Assembly: GCA_964606415.1 (NCBI GenBank)
Contig: CAZSGN010000212.1
Location: 1-5,185 of the forward strand
DNA from: CAZSGN01 sp964606415
Lineage (GTDB): Bacteria > Bacteroidota > Bacteroidia > Bacteroidales > JBBRXJ01
Length of the DNA: 5,185 nucleotides
Reading direction: 5' to 3'
A program made the position numbers and the translations under genes. Under the pieces are notes generated by a model. It had not been told where the DNA came from and made no database searches. It saw only the letters and a list, made by a program, of their open reading frames with translations. This document shows positions 1 to 4,712 of this stretch, piece by piece (the stretch's first letter is position 1; each line of letters begins with the position of its first letter).

Positions 1-48
1 CCCTACCCCGGGGTATTTCCTTTCTACGGATTTATGATGAATTTATGC

Positions 49-78
49 TTGTTATTTTAAGTCGGCTATGCTTATATT
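49..78 (+). promoter_or_regulatory. Weak promoter candidate for the dapF-lysA operon
   Basis: TTGTTA (49-54) and TATATT (73-78) are separated by 18 bases. They match the sigma-70 -35 and -10 consensus at 4 of 6 and 5 of 6 positions. Bacteroidota primary promoters usually use a different -7 element (TAnnTTTG), which the TATATTG here meets only partly. A start near position 85 would give a leader of about 150 nt beginning with the hairpin at 88-109. This is pattern matching in locally AT-rich DNA, so confidence is low. Confidence 0.25.
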
Positions 79-87
79 GCTAATGGT

Positions 88-109
88 CGCCGACCGTGGC
101 CGGTAGGCG
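88..109 (+). promoter_or_regulatory. GC-rich hairpin in the dapF leader
   Basis: CGCCGACCG (88-96) pairs with CGGTAGGCG (101-109) in 8 of 9 positions, with one G/A mismatch (92/105) and a 4-base loop. It is followed by only three T residues, so it is a poor intrinsic terminator. It may be a structured 5' end of the dapF transcript or the remnant of a terminator for a gene upstream of the window. It contains the GTG at 96, which argues against that codon as a translation start. Confidence 0.4.
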
Positions 110-162
110 TTTAGTGCGGGCAGGCAGCCGTTTCCGCAGGCAAATTTCAATAACATTATCAG

Positions 163-215
163 CCGGCCGGGTTAGCTTGTCAAAGGAGATAGGCGTTCCG
201 GGACAGCCCGGCCGG
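163..215 (+). repeat. Inverted repeat in the dapF leader
   Basis: CCGGCCGGG (163-171) is a perfect inverted copy of CCCGGCCGG (207-215), with 35 bases between the arms. The 8-base core CCGGCCGG is itself palindromic, so the arms could pair with each other or fold separately. The element ends 12 bases before the presumed dapF ribosome binding site. No known riboswitch was recognised; in particular I see no lysine-riboswitch signature. A role in controlling dapF translation is inference only. Confidence 0.4.
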
Positions 216-227
216 AAACGATCAGTC

Positions 228-231
228 GAGG
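228..231 (+). promoter_or_regulatory. Shine-Dalgarno site fixing the dapF GTG start
   Basis: GAGG at 228-231 lies five bases before the GTG at 237, a normal spacing. It supports 237 as the start, as does the family N-terminus (KFFKYHGLGND) that begins at the next codon. The other genes here have A-rich or poorly spaced upstream sequence instead, so a clear Shine-Dalgarno site is slightly unusual for this window. Confidence 0.55.
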
Positions 232-236
232 ATGAG

Positions 237-1142
237 GTGAAATTTTTTAAGTATCACGGACTGGGCAATGACTACCTGGTCATAGATCCGGCTGATATAG
301 ATACGGCTGTTACGGGTGAAGGTCCGGCGGCGGAACTGGCCGGGGATTCAGCCGGGGGCCTGACCAAAGAAATGATCAGGGCCCTCTGCCATCGCCATTA
401 CGGTCTGGGATCGGACGGCATTTTGCTGGGACCGCGGCCGACCGCGGACGGTTTCGGTGTTCGCATCTTCAATCCCGACGGCAGTGAGGCTGAAAAAAGC
501 GGTAACGGATTACGAATTTTCGCCAAAACCCTTTTTGATGAAGGTTACACAAAACAAAAAAAATTCACCATTGATACCCCCGGCGGCATTGCCCGGGCAC
601 ATATAACAGAAGAAACAAATAACAAAGCCAGCCGTATTGAGGTAGAGATGGGAAAAGCCATCTTTAAAAGCCAGGATATTCCTGTTAATATCAACAAAGA
701 GGAATGCATGGGCTATTCTGTTACAATCTTGGATAAAACCTTTGATATTCATTGTGTTTCTGTGGGCAATCCTCACTGCGTTATCATACAGGACCAAATC
801 AATAAAGAAGAGGTTTTAAAATACGGGCCTGTTCTGGAAAACCTACCCATTTTCCCCAATCGCATCAATGTTCAGTTTGCAAAAAAATGCAACGACAATG
901 AAGCAGAAATTGAGATATGGGAACGTGGTGCTGGCTACACGCTGGCTTCAGGAAGCTCATCATGCGCGGTTGCAGCAATACTAAACAAAGCAGGGCTAAC
1001 AGGCAATGAAATTCGTATCAAAATGCCTGGTGGTATTTTAGACATCCGGATTGAAAAAGACCAAACCATTTTTATGACCGGAGAAGTGCGAAAAATTGCC
1101 TCCGGACACCTGGATGATGAATTAATTCTTGATTTACAATAA
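237..1142 (+). CDS. dapF: DapF-family diaminopimelate epimerase homologue, both catalytic Cys replaced by Ser
   Basis: A 301-residue cytoplasmic DapF-fold protein, slightly longer than the usual 275 or so. DapF converts LL-DAP to meso-DAP for lysine and peptidoglycan. Family landmarks in order: GLGND (8-12), HYGLGSDG (54-61), FNPDGSEAEKSGNG (78-91), GNPH (177-180), FPNRINV (206-212), WERGAGYTLASGSSSC (228-243). Aligned by eye to H. influenzae DapF, the substrate-binding residues are all present: Asn11, Asn79, Asn178, Asn211, Glu229, Arg230. The two catalytic cysteines are not: Ser88 (AGC, 498-500) replaces Cys73 and Ser238 (TCA, 948-950) replaces Cys217. Tyr234 replaces the usual Glu of GAGET. 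About 15 extra residues lie near 20-43, in GC-rich DNA. The GTG at 237 is preferred: the in-frame GTG at 96 adds 47 residues unlike the family and lies in a hairpin. lysA follows after 26 bp, supporting a lysine or DAP role. Family membership is sure; epimerase activity is not. Confidence 0.87.
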   Translation: MKFFKYHGLGNDYLVIDPADIDTAVTGEGPAAELAGDSAGGLTKEMIRALCHRHYGLGSDGILLGPRPTADGFGVRIFNPDGSEAEKSGNGLRIFAKTLFDEGYTKQKKFTIDTPGGIARAHITEETNNKASRIEVEMGKAIFKSQDIPVNINKEECMGYSVTILDKTFDIHCVSVGNPHCVIIQDQINKEEVLKYGPVLENLPIFPNRINVQFAKKCNDNEAEIEIWERGAGYTLASGSSSCAVAAILNKAGLTGNEIRIKMPGGILDIRIEKDQTIFMTGEVRKIASGHLDDELILDLQ

Positions 1143-1168
1143 AACAGAACTGATAAAGCGAAAGAGGC

Positions 1169-2434
1169 ATGAGTAAAAAGAAACTACCGTTTAGCAAAGA
1201 AACACTGGAAGAAATAACAAAAAAACATCCCACTCCTTTTCATTTATATGATGAAAAAGCAATCATAGAAAATGCACAAAGGCTTAACAAAGCCTTCTCC
1301 TGGCATCCGGGATTTAAAGAATTTTTTGCCGTTAAAGCAACACCCAACCCATATATTGTTAAACTTTTAAAAAAACAGGGCTTCGGGACAGATTGCAGCT
1401 CGCTCCCTGAACTTCTTTTAAGTGAAAAAGCAGGGGTAACAGGAGAAAATATAATGTTTACATCTAACAACACCCCGGCAGATGAATTTAAAAAAGCGCT
1501 TGAAATGGGAGCAATTATTAATCTTGATGACATTACCCATATTCCTTTTCTTGAAGCGCATGCAGGACTGCCCGAATTAATCTGCCTTCGTTATAACCCG
1601 GGCCCCCTCAAAGGAGGTAATGCCATTATTGGCCATCCGGAAGAAGCTAAATATGGTTTCACCCGTGAACAACTATTTGAAGGATACAAACAACTTAAAG
1701 AAAAAGGCATTAAACGGTTTGGCCTGCACACCATGGTTGCCTCCAACGAACTTGATCCTGATTATTTTATCGAAACAGCTGAAATCCTTTTTGACCTGGT
1801 CCGCGAATTATCTTCAGAATTAGATATCCCCTTCGAATTTGTCAACTTAGGCGGAGGAATAGGGATCCCGTATATGCCTGATCAGGAGCCCGTTGACCTG
1901 GAAAAAGTCGGTGAAGGTATCCGCCAAAAATACGAATCAATCATTGTTAAAAACGGTCTTGATCCGATCAATATTTATCTTGAATCCGGACGAATGATCA
2001 CTGGTCCTTATGGATACCTTGTGTCAAGAGTCAGGCATGTGAAAAACATATACAAATCATACATTGGCCTTGATGCCAGCATGTCAGATTTGATGCGTCC
2101 TGCCGTGTACCAGGCATATCATCACATCACAATACCAGGAAAAGAAAATGAAACCCGCATTTATGAATATGATGTAACAGGCTCGCTTTGCGAAAACAAC
2201 GACAAATTTGCCATTGACCGGAAGTTACCCAAAACCGAACCAGGCGACCTGGTTGTTATTCACGATACAGGAGCACACGGTCATGCAATGGGTTTTAACT
2301 ATAATGCCAAATTAAAATCTGCTGAGTTGCTATTGCGTCCTAATGGGGAAGTTGTTCAAATCAGGCGTGCCGAAAAACCCGAAGATTATTTTGCTACACT
2401 TGATTTAAATAATTTGGACAATTTTCAGGCATAG
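1169..2434 (+). CDS. lysA: Diaminopimelate decarboxylase (divergent LysA subfamily)
   Basis: A 421-residue fold-type III PLP decarboxylase, the usual LysA length, predicted to convert meso-DAP to L-lysine and CO2 in the cytoplasm. The N-terminal barrel carries FAVK with the PLP lysine Lys56, GLH with His187 (PLP stacking), and the phosphate-binding glycines 228-230. The C-terminal domain carries ESGR (272-275), RPAVY (310-314), CENND (341-345) and GAHGHAMGFNYN (368-379). By comparison with M. tuberculosis LysA, Arg275, Arg310, Tyr314, Cys341 and Glu342 match DAP-binding or active-site residues, which favours DAP over ornithine or arginine. Differences from classical LysA are ESGR for EPGR, HTMVAS for the HIGS loop, and His370 where the GAY tyrosine normally sits. 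I recall the same GAHGHAMG signature in proteins annotated LysA in other phyla, so this is probably an established subfamily. AAAGAGG lies one base before the ATG, too close for a normal Shine-Dalgarno site. Probably cotranscribed with dapF. Confidence 0.88.
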   Translation: MSKKKLPFSKETLEEITKKHPTPFHLYDEKAIIENAQRLNKAFSWHPGFKEFFAVKATPNPYIVKLLKKQGFGTDCSSLPELLLSEKAGVTGENIMFTSNNTPADEFKKALEMGAIINLDDITHIPFLEAHAGLPELICLRYNPGPLKGGNAIIGHPEEAKYGFTREQLFEGYKQLKEKGIKRFGLHTMVASNELDPDYFIETAEILFDLVRELSSELDIPFEFVNLGGGIGIPYMPDQEPVDLEKVGEGIRQKYESIIVKNGLDPINIYLESGRMITGPYGYLVSRVRHVKNIYKSYIGLDASMSDLMRPAVYQAYHHITIPGKENETRIYEYDVTGSLCENNDKFAIDRKLPKTEPGDLVVIHDTGAHGHAMGFNYNAKLKSAELLLRPNGEVVQIRRAEKPEDYFATLDLNNLDNFQA

Positions 2435-2651
2435 TATTACGTTTTTCATTTTATATTATTACATAAAACCGAATATCCTGTATAAATTTTAAATTGAGCT
2501 ATTATAACATTAAATAAATACTTGATTTATCAAAGCAAAATAATAACAAATCTCGCAAAAAGACATTAAGAATAAAATAAAAATGATGCCGGCTATTTTT
2601 TTTATTTAATCATAAATTGTAAATTTAGGCACCCAAAATTAAACAAGAATT
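2435..2651. other. AT-rich spacer between lysA and tonB
   Basis: This 217-bp stretch is strongly AT-rich and shows no gene. No convincing GC-rich terminator follows lysA. An A-rich run (about 2573-2582) and the T-rich run ATTTTTTTTATTT (2595-2607) flank GCCGGC and could form a weak AT-based hairpin. TAAATTTA at 2620-2627 resembles the Bacteroidota -7 element TAnnTTTG in all but the last base and is suitably placed for a short tonB leader, but I find no clear -33 TTTG. A tonB promoter here is likely from gene layout; its exact position is uncertain. Confidence 0.45.
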
Positions 2652-3332
2652 ATGGAGCCAAAAAAGACCAAGAGAGCAGACCTCGAGCGAAAGCGAGGAT
2701 TATTCCTGGAAATTGGGATGATAACAGTGTTAGGATTGCTTGTGATTGCCTTCGAATGGAGTTCGCAACCAAAACAGACGCAATCATTTCAATCAGATGA
2801 AGAAGCAGATTTTGAGGAAGAGTTGATCGAAAACACTTTTCGCGAAGAACCCAAACAAACACCTCCTCCAGCACCTCCTCCAGTAACTGTTGAATTGGAG
2901 ATTGTTGAAAATGATGCTGATCTGGATGATGACATTGACATTGACATGGAAGACGATGCATCCAGTGCAATGACAATCTCTGATTATAGCATGGAAGAAG
3001 AGGAGGAAGAAGAAGAAGAAATTTTTATGGTCGTTGAAGAACAACCTGAATTTCCCGGTGGTCAACAAGCACTAAGGAAATATATTGCCGAAAATATAGA
3101 CTATCCAGATGCTGCAGCCGAAAATCAAATTCAGGGTACTGTTTATATTCAGTTCGTGGTTACCAGCAATGGAACCGTTGAACAAGCAAAAGTGGTTCGT
3201 GGTGTGGATCCTGCTCTTGACAAAGAAGCGCTTCGGGTTGTTAATTCGATGCCAGACTGGAAACCCGGTAAGCAAAGAGGTAAAGCTGTAAATGTCTATT
3301 TTACCGTTCCAATAAAATTTGTGTTAAATTAA
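2652..3332 (+). CDS. tonB: Energy transducer TonB family protein
   Basis: A 226-residue inner-membrane protein. A basic cytoplasmic N-terminus (KKTKR, ERKR) precedes one membrane segment at about 17-35, then a periplasmic linker and a C-terminal TonB domain at about 130-226. TonB proteins pass proton-motive energy from ExbB/ExbD to outer-membrane TonB-dependent receptors. The C-terminal domain has the standard Bacteroidota signatures PEFPGG (132-137), YPDAA (151-155), GTVYIQFVV (162-170), VVRGVDPALDKEALRVV (181-197) and WKPGKQRGKAVNVYFTVPI (203-221). The linker has a short proline stretch (71-77) and is then strikingly acidic: an Asp-rich run at 88-102 and nine consecutive Glu at 115-123, encoded by GAA/GAG repeats. 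No exbB or exbD gene lies nearby, so which complex and receptors it serves cannot be told; Bacteroidota often encode several TonBs. Flanking spacers and a downstream terminator suggest a single-gene transcript. The start at 2652 is preceded by an A-rich sequence and no Shine-Dalgarno site. Confidence 0.88.
   Translation: MEPKKTKRADLERKRGLFLEIGMITVLGLLVIAFEWSSQPKQTQSFQSDEEADFEEELIENTFREEPKQTPPPAPPPVTVELEIVENDADLDDDIDIDMEDDASSAMTISDYSMEEEEEEEEEIFMVVEEQPEFPGGQQALRKYIAENIDYPDAAAENQIQGTVYIQFVVTSNGTVEQAKVVRGVDPALDKEALRVVNSMPDWKPGKQRGKAVNVYFTVPIKFVLN
2994..3020 (+). repeat. GAA/GAG triplet tract encoding nine Glu
   Basis: Nine consecutive GAA or GAG codons form a 27-base purine tract within the tonB linker, giving Glu115-Glu123. 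Two of the nine codons are GAG, so the repeat is imperfect. Tracts of this kind can change length in whole codons by slippage without breaking the frame. Acidic stretches before the PEFPGG motif are common in Bacteroidota TonB proteins. Confidence 0.7.
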
Positions 3333-3406
3333 TTTATAAGTGGTAAAAAACAACAAGGTGTTCATTAATTAACCAACAGGGTCCGTTAAATTCTTAATAC
3401 AAACTA

Positions 3407-3436
3407 TATAAGGATAGACAAAGTACCATCCTTATA
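3407..3436 (+). promoter_or_regulatory. Perfect 9-bp hairpin upstream of hflX
   Basis: TATAAGGAT (3407-3415) is exactly inverted as ATCCTTATA (3428-3436), with a 12-base loop. An A-rich rather than T-rich run follows, so on the + strand this is not itself a terminator. It lies five bases before the terminator at 3442-3477. Its right arm (3430-3436) could instead pair with 3464-3470 (six Watson-Crick pairs and one G-T), which would block that terminator's stem. It may be the first half of an attenuator for hflX, or simply part of a double terminator region for tonB. Confidence 0.45.
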
Positions 3437-3441
3437 AAAAT

Positions 3442-3482
3442 AAAATACCCTGCACCTCCATTATGTAAGGGTATTTTTTATT
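3442..3482 (+). terminator. Rho-independent terminator between tonB and hflX
   Basis: AAAATACCCT (3442-3451) pairs perfectly with AGGGTATTTT (3468-3477), a 10-bp stem with a 16-base loop, followed by TTATT. The A-tract and T-tract on both sides could let it work in both directions. It lies 110 bp after the tonB stop and its stem ends 8 bp before the hflX ATG. It is therefore either the end of the tonB transcript or, if hflX transcription begins upstream, a control point that must be passed. The loop contains ATGTAA (3463-3468), a start codon directly followed by a stop. Confidence 0.75.
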
Positions 3483-3485
3483 CAT

Positions 3486-4667
3486 ATGGGTTACGACACA
3501 TCAAAAGCCATTCTTATTGGCATCGTTAGTCAGGAACAAAATCAAGAACAAGTAGAAGAATATCTTGATGAATTGGCCTTTTTATCCGAAACAGCAGGTA
3601 CTCAGCCATTACGGAAATTCACCCAAAAGCTGGAGCAACCCAATCCAAAAACTTTTATTGGATCAGGAAAACTCAGTGAAATCAAAGATTATATTGACGA
3701 AAATAAAATTGGCCTTGTCATTTTTGATGACGAGTTAAGCCCCAGCCAATTGAGAAATATTGAACAAGCATTTAAAAATGAATGCATTGTTATGGATCGA
3801 ACAAATCTAATCCTTGATATTTTTGCAAAAAGAGCCCGCACTGCTAATGCAAAAGTACAAGTTGAACTGGCTCAATATCAATATTTGCTTCCACGCTTAA
3901 CACGAATGTGGACTCACCTTGAAAGACAAAGAGGAGGAATCGGTATGCGGGGGCCAGGTGAAACAGAAATTGAAACAGACAGGCGAATAATCAGGGACAA
4001 AATTACCCGGTTAAAAGAACAACTTAAAAAAATTGATAAGCAAAAAACTGTTCAACGTAGTAATCGTGGTAAAATGGTAAGGATTGCACTGGTTGGTTAT
4101 ACCAATGTCGGTAAATCAACCCTTATGAACCTGCTTGCCAAATCAGACATTTTTGCAGAAAACAAACTTTTTGCAACGCTCGAAACCACCGTGCGTAAAG
4201 TGGTCATCCATAATCTCCCCTTCCTGCTCTCAGACACTGTTGGTTTCATCAGAAAATTACCTCATGACCTGGTTGAATCATTTAAATCAACACTGGATGA
4301 AGTCCGGGAAGCAGATATGTTACTGCATGTAGTTGATATCTCTCATCCCGATTTTGAAGATCAAATCAAAGTGGTTAACCAAACGCTTGCAGAGATTGGA
4401 GCTGCTCATATTCCTACATTCATTATTTTTAACAAAACAGATGCATATGAGTACACCAAAAAAGACGATGACGACCTTAGTCCAAAAGCCAAAGTGAATT
4501 TCTCACTGGCCGAACTAAAAGACAGCTGGATGGCCAGAAACAACACGCCATGTATTTTTATTTCAGCGATCAAAAAACAAAATATTGATGAATTGAGAAA
4601 CACCATCTACGAAGAAGCAAAAAAAATACATGCCCAACGCTATCCTTATGATGACTTTTTATATTAA
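3486..4667 (+). CDS. hflX: Ribosome-associated GTPase HflX
   Basis: A 393-residue cytoplasmic GTPase of the Obg-HflX group, close to the usual family length. HflX binds the 50S subunit and splits stalled or idle 70S ribosomes, especially under heat or antibiotic stress. The N-terminal HflX domain shows NPKTFIGSGKL (53-63), FDDELSPSQLRNIE (80-93) and VMDRTNLILDIFAKRARTA (102-120). The glycine-rich linker follows (GGIGMRGPGETEIETDRR, 150-167), then a Lys-rich helix at about 170-190. The G domain is complete: G1 GYTNVGKST (204-212), G2 TLETTVR (231-237), G3 DTVGF (250-254), G4 NKTD (316-319), G5 SA (360-361). Nothing is truncated. The start at 3486 follows a terminator and lacks a Shine-Dalgarno site, but the protein begins as the family does (KAILIGIVSQEQN), so a start much further downstream is unlikely. 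The gene stands apart from hfq or miaA. The placement of the terminator raises the question of where its promoter lies. Confidence 0.95.
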   Translation: MGYDTSKAILIGIVSQEQNQEQVEEYLDELAFLSETAGTQPLRKFTQKLEQPNPKTFIGSGKLSEIKDYIDENKIGLVIFDDELSPSQLRNIEQAFKNECIVMDRTNLILDIFAKRARTANAKVQVELAQYQYLLPRLTRMWTHLERQRGGIGMRGPGETEIETDRRIIRDKITRLKEQLKKIDKQKTVQRSNRGKMVRIALVGYTNVGKSTLMNLLAKSDIFAENKLFATLETTVRKVVIHNLPFLLSDTVGFIRKLPHDLVESFKSTLDEVREADMLLHVVDISHPDFEDQIKVVNQTLAEIGAAHIPTFIIFNKTDAYEYTKKDDDDLSPKAKVNFSLAELKDSWMARNNTPCIFISAIKKQNIDELRNTIYEEAKKIHAQRYPYDDFLY

Positions 4668-4712
4668 CCTTCATTTCACAACATATCCCATTTTAATTCA
4701 AATTATAAACAA

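Noticed and set aside
4..15. Perfect 12-bp palindrome TACCCCGGGGTA at the window start
   Set aside because: It has no loop or T-tract and nothing around it identifies an operator or attachment site; it cannot be interpreted without the sequence to its left.
96..236. Extended N-terminus of the DapF homologue from the GTG at 96
   Set aside because: The extra 47 residues are Arg-rich and unlike the family, the GTG lies within a hairpin with no ribosome binding site, and the family N-terminus starts exactly at the GTG at 237 behind GAGG.
480..563. Frameshift or gene fusion in dapF at the GC change
   Set aside because: The reading frame is continuous and family motifs run in the correct order on both sides, so no break is supported even though base composition changes.
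1620..1823. Small + strand open frame inside lysA
   Set aside because: It lies wholly within the conserved LysA frame and shows no family features or ribosome binding site of its own.
2583..2609. Eight-codon reading frame before tonB
   Set aside because: It is very short, ends in an AT-rich repeat region, has no ribosome binding site and resembles nothing known.
2650..3068. Reverse-strand open frames across tonB
   Set aside because: They mirror the acidic and repeat-rich tonB coding sequence, giving low-complexity Phe/Leu/His-rich peptides without domains; the + strand TonB is certain.
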